The notes: generated from the letters alone by a model not told the origin. A DNA stretch of 17,800 nucleotides from Parcubacteria group bacterium CG10_big_fil_rev_8_21_14_0_10_35_15 (GCA_002772575.1 PFDL01000036.1:1-17800), one strand, 5' to 3'. Shown: positions 7,517 through 14,083, counted from the first letter of the stretch. Numbers and translations are program-made.

Positions 7517-8809
7517 ATGGAAATTTTTTTTTATCAGATAAAAAGTATTATTAAGAGAATTCTCCCGCATTTTTTATTAGATTGGTATCATTTTGGCTTA
7601 GCTTTTTTGGCAGCCTTAATTTATGACTTTCCTTCTAGAAAGCTTAAAGTCATTGGCATTACCGGCACAAGCGGTAAATCCACGGTTTTAGAAATGACTT
7701 CAAACATTTTAGAAGAAGCTGGCTATAAAGTGGCTTCATTGTCTTCGATTAGATTCCGTTTAGCTGGAGAAGAAGAACCAAACAATCTTAGAATGACCTT
7801 GCCTGGCAGATTCTTTGTTCAAAGATTTTTAAGAAAAGCGGTAAATTCTGGATGCGAATATGCAGTTTTAGAAATTACCTCAGAGGGGATAAAACAATAC
7901 CGCCATTCTTTTATTGATTTTAAAGTAGCGGTTTTTACAAATTTGAGTTTGGAACATATTGAGTCTCATGGTGGTTTTGAAAAGTATAAGCAAGCAAAGC
8001 AAAAACTTTTTAAAATTACAAAGAATATTCATATTATTAATTCAGACGATGAAAATTCAAAATTCTTTTTGAAGTTTTCTGCCAGAGAAAAATATTTATA
8101 TGGAATATTTAATAATGATTTAAATTTGATTAAGGCAACCGAAGTTAAAACTAGCGATAAAAGCATTGAGTTTGTGGTTGGTGGGATTAAATTTAATCTT
8201 CAAATAATAGGGGATTTTAATGTTTACAATGCCTTGGCCGCGATTAGCGTTGCCAGATCTCAAGCAATTAGTTTTGAGGTTTGCAAAAAGTCATTAGAAG
8301 GCTTTAAAGGAATACCCGGTAGAATGGAACAAGTTGTGTCAATTCCTTTTAAAGTTTTTATTGATTATGCTATTACTCCAAATGCTTTGGAAAAAGCTTA
8401 TCAGACTTTGCTTAAGAATCATAAAGCAAAAGATAATCAGCTAATTTGCGCGCTCGGCTCTTGCGGAGGAGGCCGAGATAAATGGAAAAGACCAGTTTTT
8501 GGGGAGATTGCTTCAAGATATTGCAATCAGATTATTCTAACTAACGAGGATCCGTATGACGAAGATCCAAATGAGATTTTAAGTATGATAAAATCGGGCA
8601 TTTTAAAGACAAATTTTTCAATAAATAATCTTTATGAAATTATTGACAGAAGAATGGCAATTAAAAAGGCCATAGAATTAGCTAATTCGGGTGACACGAT
8701 TATTATTACTGGCAAGGGTTGCGAGTCTTCAATTTGTCTGGCTGGCGGGAAAAGAATTCCATGGAGCGATAAATTAACAGTTCAAGAGCTATTGCCGAAG
8801 GCGTTTTGA
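7517..8809 (+). CDS. MurE-like Mur ligase lacking the UDP-binding domain
   Basis: An ATP-dependent amide ligase of the Mur family, 430 residues, closest in layout to MurE, which adds the third residue to the peptidoglycan stem peptide. Visible motifs: P-loop GTSGKS (50-55), LEITSEG (118-124), TNLSLEHIESHG (141-152), the carbamylated-lysine region around K161, FNVYNALAA (234-242), GIPGRME (265-271), DYAITPNALE (283-292), GGGRDKWKRP (317-326) and TGKGCE (398-403). Oddities: domain 1 of MurE is missing and replaced by about 40 residues with a hydrophobic stretch (LLDWYHFGLAFLAALIY), perhaps a membrane anchor; the usual His of DYAHTP is Ile; and the amino-acid-selecting DNPR box reads EDPYDEDP. 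The substrate is therefore uncertain. AAAGGA at 7506-7511, 5 nt before the ATG, is one of the few clear Shine-Dalgarno sites here. The gene is divergent from rpsT. Confidence 0.85.
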   Translation: MEIFFYQIKSIIKRILPHFLLDWYHFGLAFLAALIYDFPSRKLKVIGITGTSGKSTVLEMTSNILEEAGYKVASLSSIRFRLAGEEEPNNLRMTLPGRFFVQRFLRKAVNSGCEYAVLEITSEGIKQYRHSFIDFKVAVFTNLSLEHIESHGGFEKYKQAKQKLFKITKNIHIINSDDENSKFFLKFSAREKYLYGIFNNDLNLIKATEVKTSDKSIEFVVGGIKFNLQIIGDFNVYNALAAISVARSQAISFEVCKKSLEGFKGIPGRMEQVVSIPFKVFIDYAITPNALEKAYQTLLKNHKAKDNQLICALGSCGGGRDKWKRPVFGEIASRYCNQIILTNEDPYDEDPNEILSMIKSGILKTNFSINNLYEIIDRRMAIKKAIELANSGDTIIITGKGCESSICLAGGKRIPWSDKLTVQELLPKAF

Positions 8810-8833
8810 TAACATATGATGAGACATTATTCT
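8806..8833 (+). promoter_or_regulatory. Possible promoter for the small ORF and NIF3-like gene
   Basis: TTGATA at 8806-8811 (over the stop of the Mur ligase), a 16-nt spacer and TATTCT at 8828-8833. Transcription would begin near 8840, just before the ATG at 8848. The match is moderate. Confidence 0.32.
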
Positions 8834-8847
8834 AGTTTTATTTAAAA

Positions 8848-9012
8848 ATGAAAACAAAACAAAAAAGACAATCAAAATCAATTAGGATGTTTATTCGTCG
8901 AGAAAAGGCGCGAATTCGTTCTAATTTTTTTGATTTAAAAGAACAGGAAAAGTTGATATCCGAGGTTTACCAAAAACTTTCATTAACCGGAAATGGTAAA
9001 AAAGCAAAATGA
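8848..9012 (+). CDS. Small basic protein of unknown function (54 aa)
   Basis: An ATG-to-TGA frame of 54 codons. The product is rich in Lys and Arg at the N-terminus (KTKQKRQSKSIRMFIRREKA) and continues as a predicted amphipathic helix with DLKEQEKLISEVYQKL; it has no Cys, signal peptide or membrane segment. The best support is its end: the TGA at 9010-9012 overlaps the ATG of the NIF3-like gene (ATGA), the usual sign of translational coupling. The composition suggests binding to nucleic acid or the ribosome, but I do not recognise a family. It starts 38 nt after the Mur ligase. Confidence 0.72.
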   Translation: MKTKQKRQSKSIRMFIRREKARIRSNFFDLKEQEKLISEVYQKLSLTGNGKKAK

Positions 9013-9953
9013 AGATTAAAGATATTTATAATCTAGCGGTTAAGATAGGGAAAGAGGCGGATTTCCGTTCTGCTTTGGAAATAGAAAAATTTCTTTCAAG
9101 AAGAAAAGAGAAACTCGAAAAACTATCAAAAGAGGAGAGAACAGAGTTTGATGAAGAATCCTTGTCTAATCCTTATTCTGATACAAGAGTTTTACATATT
9201 TCTGATGACAAGGAAATTAAAAAGATTTTGGTTGGCATTGATATTGAACCAGCTGAAGTTTTACTGGCTAAAGAATTGGGGAGTATTGATTTAATTATTT
9301 CTCATCATCCCTTAGGCAATGCCTTAGCTAATCTTCACGAAGTAATGGAGTTACAGTGCGATGTTTTAAGTCAATATGGGGTGCCGATTAATGTTGCCGA
9401 AGGATTAATGAAAGAAAGAATTTCAGAAGTAGCTAGGGGAATAAATGCCTATAATCACCAAAGAACAGTTGATGCCGCTAAATTATTAGGAATGAGCTTG
9501 ATTTGCGCCCACACAAGCGCAGATAATCTTGCGGCCAAGTTTTTAAAAGAAAAGATTGAGAAAGAAAATCCGGAAAGAATTGAGAGTCTGATAAAATTTT
9601 TAAAAGAGATTCCTGAGTATAAAGAAGCTTTAAAATCAGGAGTTGGACCAAAAATTTTTGTTGGCAATTCAGATAATCATTGTGGTAGGATCGCTCTTTC
9701 AGAGATTACCGGTGGCACGGAGGGCTCACCCAAGCTTTATGAAAAAATGGCCATTGCCGGAATTGGGACAGTTGTTGGTATGCATATATCGGAGGAGGGG
9801 AAAAAAGAAGCTGAAAAGGCGCATATTAATGTTGTTATTGCCGGCCATATCTCATCAGATTCGCTTGGTATGAATTTATTTTTAGACGAATTAGAAAAAC
9901 AAGGAATTGAGATTATTCCTTGTTCTGGATTAATCAGGGTCTCAAGAGTATAG
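9009..9953 (+). CDS. NIF3 (DUF34) family protein
   Basis: A 314-residue member of the NIF3/DUF34 family, toroidal proteins with a two-metal site whose role is still debated (sometimes annotated as GTP cyclohydrolase I type 2). Metal-site signatures: SHHP (H99/H100), AHTSADN (167-173), the counterpart of the family's HTNxD, and the C-terminal GHISSDSLGMN (279-289) containing H280. In contrast to short NIF3 proteins, the N-terminus has about 65 residues with a charged helix (FLSRRKEKLEKLSKEERTEF), and a helical insert lies at about 178-210. The start overlaps the stop of the small basic ORF by ATGA, so the two are probably made together. It ends 13 nt from the convergent Elp3 gene with no clear terminator between. 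Confidence 0.86.
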   Translation: MKIKDIYNLAVKIGKEADFRSALEIEKFLSRRKEKLEKLSKEERTEFDEESLSNPYSDTRVLHISDDKEIKKILVGIDIEPAEVLLAKELGSIDLIISHHPLGNALANLHEVMELQCDVLSQYGVPINVAEGLMKERISEVARGINAYNHQRTVDAAKLLGMSLICAHTSADNLAAKFLKEKIEKENPERIESLIKFLKEIPEYKEALKSGVGPKIFVGNSDNHCGRIALSEITGGTEGSPKLYEKMAIAGIGTVVGMHISEEGKKEAEKAHINVVIAGHISSDSLGMNLFLDELEKQGIEIIPCSGLIRVSRV

Positions 9954-9966
9954 AGAGAATGAAAAA

Positions 9967-11547
9967 TTATAGATTTTTGATCATATAGGTGTTTTTCAAT
10001 CTATAACCGAGCATACGATAATAATTCCTAGAACCAACTCCTGCAATAACCGCCATTTTTTTAAAACCTTCGCTTAAAGCTATTTTTTCAGATGCTTTAA
10101 TCAATTCCTTGCCAAGACTCCGATGTTGAGGCGAAGTTTTTATTTTTTGATTAAAACCGATTGTTTCGCCATAAGTGTGGATTTCTCTCATTATGGCGGC
10201 GTTTTTTAAAATAGGGAAAGCAAGTTCAGGGTTTTCTTTTGACAGACGGAGTCTTAAAAGACTGTAAAGATAAGAACGCGCTTTATCTTCAAATGTCAGA
10301 AAAACTTCCTTACCATTTGACGCTAAATAATCTTGACGGAATATTTTTAACTTATCTTTAGAGAGAAGCTTGCCTCTAACTTCTCGGCATCTTATGCAAA
10401 CACATTTTTTTTCTTGTTTTTTCAGTTCTTGAACAATAATTTGTCGTAAATTGGAGATTTTACTTCCAGCGATAATTTTATTAGAAGGGATATCTCTGTA
10501 AATTCTAATAATTCTACACCAGATTGGTATTTTTTGTTTTACCTTGACCAAAAGATTAATTAATTGACGATCGCTATATGGATGATATTTGCCTTTTAGC
10601 CAAATTTTATAAAGAGGCGCTTCCTTAACTACAACGCATGGATAAATCTTTAGAAAGTCCGGTTGGAAGTCTGGATTATTAAATAATTCAGTAAACATTT
10701 TTTCGTCTTTTTCTAAATTAGATCCTGGTAAATTTGGCATCATATGATAGCAGATTTTAAATCCAGCATTTTTCAAAAGTTTTGTGGCTAAAATAGTTTC
10801 GTTAACGCCATGTCCCCGAAGATTTTTTTTAAGGACAATATTATTAAGACTTTGCGCTCCTAATTCAACCCTAGTAACTCCAAAATTCCTTAATTTTTTT
10901 ATTTCAATTATATTGATATAATCTGGTCGAGTTTCTATAGTGATACCGATAATTCTATGCCTTGCTTTTTCATTTATTTTTTGCAAAGCTGATAATTTTT
11001 TGTTTTTATATCTTTTTCCATCATATTCGTTACAAGCCCTAAAACACTCTTTAATAAATTGAGTTTGGTATTTAATAGGTAAACTGGACCAAGTCCCGCC
11101 GATAATAATTAGTTCTATCTTTGAAATATTATGACTATTGGCCTCCAATGTTTTTAGCCTTGTTTTTATTTGAAGATATGGATTAAAGTTATTAGCTACG
11201 GCTCTCATTACGGCTGGCTCTCCATCAAGATAGCTTTTTGGAAGATTGGCTTGATCTGGGCAGTAAAGGCATTTTCCGGGGCATGGCGCCGGTTTTGTTA
11301 AAACCGAGACAGAAACTACCCCAGATAAAGACCTGATTCTTTTTGTTCTAAGGAACCTTTCAAAAGATTCGTTTTTTTTAATCTTTCCTTGTTTTAACAG
11401 CTTATGATAGGCTAAAAGCAGAGCTGAATTTTTTGGACAGGCTACTTTATACTTTTTGGCAAACTGTCGTTTAACCATAAATAAATTAGCCTGACTTTTA
11501 AATTTTTCTTTTATTAATTTTTTAACTATTATTTTTAAATAATTCAT
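9967..11547 (-). CDS. elp3: Elp3-type tRNA wobble-uridine modification enzyme (radical SAM + GNAT)
   Basis: Elp3 uses a radical SAM domain and acetyl-CoA to start cm5 modification of uridine 34 in tRNA anticodons. The 526-residue chain carries the [4Fe-4S] motif CPGKCLYC (C89, C93, C96), then typical Elp3 segments: LSGVVSVSVLTKP, IGGTWSSLP, GITIETRPDYI, RVELGAQSLN, GHGVNET and YHMMPNLPGSNLEKD. Cysteines in KKCVCIRCREVRG fit the zinc site before the acetyltransferase half. The C-terminal GNAT domain has the acetyl-CoA-binding HRSLGKEL (475-482) and RNYYRMLGY (507-515). Length matches single-subunit archaeal and bacterial Elp3; no other Elongator subunit is seen. The start codon lies 5 bp from the start of a divergent Trm9-like methyltransferase, the enzyme that acts after Elp3 in eukaryotes. 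No Shine-Dalgarno site. Confidence 0.94.
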   Translation of the reverse strand: MNYLKIIVKKLIKEKFKSQANLFMVKRQFAKKYKVACPKNSALLLAYHKLLKQGKIKKNESFERFLRTKRIRSLSGVVSVSVLTKPAPCPGKCLYCPDQANLPKSYLDGEPAVMRAVANNFNPYLQIKTRLKTLEANSHNISKIELIIIGGTWSSLPIKYQTQFIKECFRACNEYDGKRYKNKKLSALQKINEKARHRIIGITIETRPDYINIIEIKKLRNFGVTRVELGAQSLNNIVLKKNLRGHGVNETILATKLLKNAGFKICYHMMPNLPGSNLEKDEKMFTELFNNPDFQPDFLKIYPCVVVKEAPLYKIWLKGKYHPYSDRQLINLLVKVKQKIPIWCRIIRIYRDIPSNKIIAGSKISNLRQIIVQELKKQEKKCVCIRCREVRGKLLSKDKLKIFRQDYLASNGKEVFLTFEDKARSYLYSLLRLRLSKENPELAFPILKNAAIMREIHTYGETIGFNQKIKTSPQHRSLGKELIKASEKIALSEGFKKMAVIAGVGSRNYYRMLGYRLKNTYMIKNL

Positions 11548-11552
11548 ATTTC

Positions 11553-12254
11553 ATGGATCAAGATTTGGCTCAAAAATTATTAGAAAAAACAAAAAGTAAT
11601 TTTAATAGAATTGCTTCGGAGTTCTCCCATACGCGCCGTTATCTTTGGCCGGAGTTGGTTAATCTTTTTCGAGGTTATATTAAATATGGAGAAAGTGTTT
11701 TGGATATTGGTTGTGGCAACGGCCGTTTATTGGATTTATATATTGGAATGATAGTGAATTATGTCGGTATTGATAATTCCGAGAAACAAATAGAGGTGGC
11801 AATAAAACGTTATCCCAATAGAGTATTCTTAACCGGTGATGCTCTTAATTTACCCTTTTCTGAAAATTATTTTGATAAGGTTTTTAGTATTGCGGTTTTG
11901 CATGAAATCCCTTCTTCGGAATTACGTGAGAAATTTTTACAAGAAGCGAAAAGAGTTTTGAAAGATAATGGTCTGATTTTTTTAACTGTTTGGGATTTAA
12001 GGAATAGAAAGCTCTTATCTTTAAAATACAGTTTTTTAAGATTAATTAAAAGATCTGGTCTTGATAAAGGGGATGTCTTTATTCGTTGGGGTAGGGAAGT
12101 AGAAAGATATTATCATGTTTTTGGCGAAAAAGAAATTAGGAAATTAGTTAAAGAAGCTGGTTTTGATATAATTGAAATGGGTGTTGCTAAGAAAGAGAAA
12201 AGTAAAAAAGCCAATATTTATTTAATTGCAAAAAAGTCTTCATTGTCCCTGTAG
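11553..12254 (+). CDS. SAM-dependent methyltransferase, Trm9/ALKBH8-like
   Basis: A 233-residue class I methyltransferase. Motif I is LDIGCGNG (50-57), with the acidic ribose-binding residue D74 in VGIDNS and GDALNLPFSENYFDKV at 95-110. Features pointing to the Trm9/ALKBH8 family: IASEFSHTRRYLWPE (20-34), the FSIAVLHEI strand-helix (111-119), RVLKDNG...TVWD (134-148), and RYYHVFGEKEIRKLVKEAGF (185-204), close to the family's RYYHxFxxxEL ending. Trm9 methylates cm5U34 to mcm5U34, the step after Elp3, whose gene lies divergently with start codons 5 bp apart. A general small-molecule methyltransferase cannot be excluded. The TAG stop (12252-12254) lies inside the following tRNA-Arg, overlapping it by 10 nt. 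Confidence 0.82.
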   Translation: MDQDLAQKLLEKTKSNFNRIASEFSHTRRYLWPELVNLFRGYIKYGESVLDIGCGNGRLLDLYIGMIVNYVGIDNSEKQIEVAIKRYPNRVFLTGDALNLPFSENYFDKVFSIAVLHEIPSSELREKFLQEAKRVLKDNGLIFLTVWDLRNRKLLSLKYSFLRLIKRSGLDKGDVFIRWGREVERYYHVFGEKEIRKLVKEAGFDIIEMGVAKKEKSKKANIYLIAKKSSLSL

Positions 12255-12318
12255 TTTAATTGGATAGAACATCTCCCTCCGAAGGAGAAGATTGGCTGTT
12301 CGAATCAGCCCAGGGACA
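12245..12318 (+). tRNA. tRNA-Arg (anticodon CCG)
   Basis: A complete 74-nt cloverleaf: acceptor GTCCCTG (12245-12251) with CAGGGAC (12311-12317), D stem GTTT/GAAC with GG in the loop, anticodon stem TCTCC/GGAGA around loop CTCCGAA, a 5-nt variable loop and T arm GGCTG/CAGCC with loop TTCGAAT. The anticodon CCG reads CGG. Arg identity is supported by C35 and by A20 in the D loop. CCA is not encoded; the sequence after the discriminator A is CTT. The first 10 nt overlap the end of the methyltransferase reading frame, so the tRNA is probably cut from that transcript. Confidence 0.95.
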
Positions 12319-12326
12319 CTTAAATA

Positions 12327-12370
12327 ATCTTTCGTAAATACTTCACGATCGTGAAGTATTTACGAAAGAT
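12327..12370. repeat. Perfect 44-bp palindrome downstream of the tRNA
   Basis: Left arm 12327-12348 and right arm 12349-12370 are exact reverse complements over 22 bp with no spacer, centred on CGATCG; each half contains TTCGTAAATACTTCACGA. It begins 8 nt after the tRNA. As RNA it would be a hairpin of about 20 bp with a minimal loop. No T-run follows (GGAAATG), so it is not a standard intrinsic terminator. It could be a protein-binding site, a dispersed repeat, a processing signal or a recombination site. Confidence 0.85.
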
Positions 12371-12410
12371 GGAAATGTTTTTGCTGTAAAATTGAATTGA
12401 TTATTTTATC

Positions 12411-12439
12411 TTGACTCTTCTTTAAATCCGCTACATACT
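12411..12439 (+). promoter_or_regulatory. Promoter of the LOG-gene leader RNA
   Basis: TTGACT (12411-12416), a 17-nt spacer and CATACT (12434-12439). Transcription should begin about 12446, at the base of the GGGGGG/CCCCCC stem of the leader. Confidence 0.55.
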
Positions 12440-12445
12440 TTATAT

Positions 12446-12602
12446 TGAGGGGGGTGCGAGATGCTATTCTCCAAGGACAAGTAGTTTTAATGAAGGAGAC
12501 TAAAGGTACCTTTCCTGCCATGTCCGGCGGGATCAAAAGACATGCCAAATTCATCAAGACTGTTCCCCCCTTACCAAAGATTCCGCAATTTGCGGGATTT
12601 TT
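12446..12602 (+). ncRNA. Structured leader RNA, candidate riboswitch or attenuator
   Basis: About 155 nt between a promoter and an intrinsic terminator, with no convincing ORF. Pairings found by hand: a basal stem 12447-12454 with 12565-12572 (G-run against C-run); GATG 12460-12463 with CATC 12552-12555; TCTCC 12468-12472 with GGAGA 12495-12499; AAAG/CTTT at 12502-12513; and a GC-rich stem TCCTGCC (12513-12519) with GGCGGGA (12526-12532). The loop of this last stem (ATGTC, 12520-12524) can pair with GACAT (12539-12543), making an H-type pseudoknot with an A-rich connector. GCGGGAT of that stem (12527-12533) recurs as the 3' arm of the terminator (12592-12598), so the terminator 5' arm can pair with either copy. 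This suggests transcription attenuation of the LOG gene; an independent small RNA is the alternative. I recognise no known family. Confidence 0.6.
12580..12602 (+). terminator. Intrinsic terminator between leader RNA and LOG gene
   Basis: ATTCCGCA (12580-12587) pairs with TGCGGGAT (12591-12598) in an 8-bp stem with a 3-nt loop and one G-T pair, followed by a T-run ending at 12602 and further T-rich sequence. It lies 37 nt before the LOG start, a position suited to regulated read-through. Confidence 0.75.
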
Positions 12603-12618
12603 GATTTTATAATTTCTA

Positions 12619-12627
12619 TGGTAAAAT
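12619..12627 (+). promoter_or_regulatory. Extended -10 promoter just before the LOG gene
   Basis: TG (12619-12620), one base, then TAAAAT (12622-12627), an extended -10 element. Initiation about 12634 would give an almost leaderless mRNA for the ATG at 12639. It could supply basal expression independent of the upstream leader. Confidence 0.4.
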
Positions 12628-12638
12628 ATAGTATCAAA

Positions 12639-13328
12639 ATGAAACAATCCAACGATTTTCCGTTTTATGATTATGATCCAGGCGATAAAAAGCGTCTTAA
12701 AAGAATGATGGCTGAATTTCGTATTGGTTTTAAATTTCTTGAAAGATTTAGAAACAATCGAGTCGTTTCAGTCTTCGGATCTCATTTAGATAAAGAAGGA
12801 GAAAAAGAGTATGAACAAGCAAAGAAACTAGGATCTCTTTTAGCTAAAGAGAATATTGTTGTTTTAACAGGAGGCGGGCCGGGGACAATGGAAGCGGCGA
12901 ATCGAGGAGCGTTTGAGGTTGGCGGGAGATCCGTTGGAATTAACTTAGAATTGAGTAAACAAGAACAAAGAAATGCCTATGTTAAGGAAAAACTATGTTT
13001 TCATTACCTTTTTATTAGAAGGGTAATGCTTGCTCATGCCGCTCAAGCTTATGTATTTTTTCCCGGAGGCTATGGCACTTTAGATGAATTTTTTGAAATT
13101 GCTACTTTAGTCGTTACAAAAAAGATTTATCGCAAAATTCCGATTATTCTCATTGGTAGAGAGTATTGGGGTTCTTTAAAAAAATGGATGATAGAGACGC
13201 CTTTGAAAAAACATCAAGCCATTTTTGAGAAAAATTTATTTTTTTGGAAAATTGTTGATAATGAAAAACAAGCTTTTGAGATATTGAAGAAAATTCCAGT
13301 TTCTTTCGCGAGACATGAATCAGTTTAA
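12639..13328 (+). CDS. LOG-family protein (TIGR00730-type nucleotide phosphoribohydrolase)
   Basis: A Rossmann-fold protein of 229 residues from the family often mislabelled lysine decarboxylase. Members such as LOG and PpnN split nucleoside monophosphates into base and ribose 5-phosphate. The two signatures are present: LTGGGPGTMEAANRGA (76-91) and the catalytic FPGGYGTLDEFFE (141-153). R127/R128 in YLFIRRVMLAHAA fit the conserved Arg near the active site. The start at 12639 was preferred over the in-frame ATG at 12618, because the latter lies within the likely extended -10 element and adds only MVKYSIK. The gene follows a structured leader with a terminator, so its expression may respond to a metabolite; a nucleotide or base would be logical but is not shown. 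Confidence 0.88.
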   Translation: MKQSNDFPFYDYDPGDKKRLKRMMAEFRIGFKFLERFRNNRVVSVFGSHLDKEGEKEYEQAKKLGSLLAKENIVVLTGGGPGTMEAANRGAFEVGGRSVGINLELSKQEQRNAYVKEKLCFHYLFIRRVMLAHAAQAYVFFPGGYGTLDEFFEIATLVVTKKIYRKIPIILIGREYWGSLKKWMIETPLKKHQAIFEKNLFFWKIVDNEKQAFEILKKIPVSFARHESV

Positions 13329-13386
13329 TGCTACCTTGTCTTTGATTTAAAGTAATTAGATTAATTTTGAAAATTTAGGCCAAAGT

Positions 13387-13409
13387 AGCGCGAGGTAAAG
13401 GTCGTTTTT
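13387..13409 (+). promoter_or_regulatory. Shared leader motif, copy 1
   Basis: AGCGCG (13387-13392), AGG (13393-13395), T, then AAAGGTCGTTTT (13397-13408), ending 24 nt before the EF-Tu-like gene. The same string, interrupted by a small hairpin, is found at 16501-16536 before another small-protein gene. The 104-nt gap 13329-13432 holds no other feature that I can support. Confidence 0.5.
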
Positions 13410-13432
13410 AAAAAAAATATAACTTTTAGAAT

Positions 13433-13708
13433 ATGAGTTGTGGAAAATGCGAAAAAATAGAGGAAGGAAAATTAATTGGCAAAGTAACTCATTATTTTGA
13501 CCATGTTGGCGTAGCTATTGTTGATTTATTAGAGACTCTTAATATTGGCGATACTATTAGGATTATTGGCGGTGAAGTTGATTTTACTCAAGAAGTAGAG
13601 TCAATGGAAATTGATCATGAGAAAATCAAAACTGCTAAGAAGGGCGATTCAATTGGTATGAAGGTATCTGAAAGGGTTAAAGATGGTTATCAGGTTTACA
13701 AAGTGTAG
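13433..13708 (+). CDS. EF-Tu domain II-like mini-protein
   Basis: A 91-residue protein annotated in many genomes as translation elongation factor-like. Residues 13-91 form a beta-barrel like domain II of translational GTPases: KLIGKVTHYFDHVGVAIVDL, LNIGDTIRIIGG, DFTQEVESMEI and KKGDSIGMKV. There is no G domain, so it cannot be a GTPase. The N-terminus begins MSCGKCEKIEEG, where C3 and C6 form a CxxC that could bind metal or be redox active. The cellular role is unknown; RNA or ribosome contact is only a guess from the fold. A leader with a motif shared with the zinc micro-protein gene at 16675 precedes it. No Shine-Dalgarno site is seen. Confidence 0.82.
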   Translation: MSCGKCEKIEEGKLIGKVTHYFDHVGVAIVDLLETLNIGDTIRIIGGEVDFTQEVESMEIDHEKIKTAKKGDSIGMKVSERVKDGYQVYKV

Positions 13709-13753
13709 TGACCGGGCCATTAGTTTTCTAAAATAACTTAAATACTCAAACAG

Positions 13754-14083
13754 ATGAAACTGACAAAACTTCTCGGTTTGTTATTGCTTATCTTGGGATT
13801 AGCTATTATTTTTTATACAATTTTTTATTCATATCAAATTTTTACTAATAAAATACCGGTTCCAGAAATATTTAAACTTACTTCCGCTAAAACTAATCAA
13901 GATCCGAACGCTTTAAATTTAGAAGCTCAGTTTGAAAAAATGATTGGTTCTCAGCTTGAACAAATGCTTCCGGCAAACTCCATACAAGAGATACTCAATT
14001 TATTTAGTTGGTCTATTTTTGCCGGAATTTTGATTTTTGCCGGCAGTCAGGTTGCTGGCTTAGGAATTAAGTTGCTTTTATGA
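13754..14083 (+). CDS. Small membrane protein with two transmembrane helices
   Basis: A 109-residue protein. A first hydrophobic helix covers residues about 5-28 (LLGLLLLILGLAIIFYTIFY) and a second about 85-108 (LFSWSIFAGILIFAGSQVAG). Between them lies a polar segment of about 55 residues with LEAQFEKMIGSQLEQML, probably helical. With Lys only at the extreme N-terminus, a hairpin with both ends in the cytoplasm and the middle outside is plausible. I do not recognise a family. Its TGA stop overlaps the ATG of the PHP nuclease gene (ATGA), so the two are translationally coupled, though no functional link is evident. Confidence 0.78.
   Translation: MKLTKLLGLLLLILGLAIIFYTIFYSYQIFTNKIPVPEIFKLTSAKTNQDPNALNLEAQFEKMIGSQLEQMLPANSIQEILNLFSWSIFAGILIFAGSQVAGLGIKLLL

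Noticed and set aside
12446-12602. SRP (4.5S) RNA, suggested by the GGGGGG/CCCCCC closing stem
   Set aside because: The universally conserved GGAA-loop core and the AGCAG-type symmetric loop are missing, and the rest does not form a single symmetric hairpin.
12360-12647. Minus-strand 95-codon ORF opposite the LOG leader
   Set aside because: It lies over the promoter, leader and terminator of the plus-strand transcript, resembles no family, and has no promoter or start context of its own.
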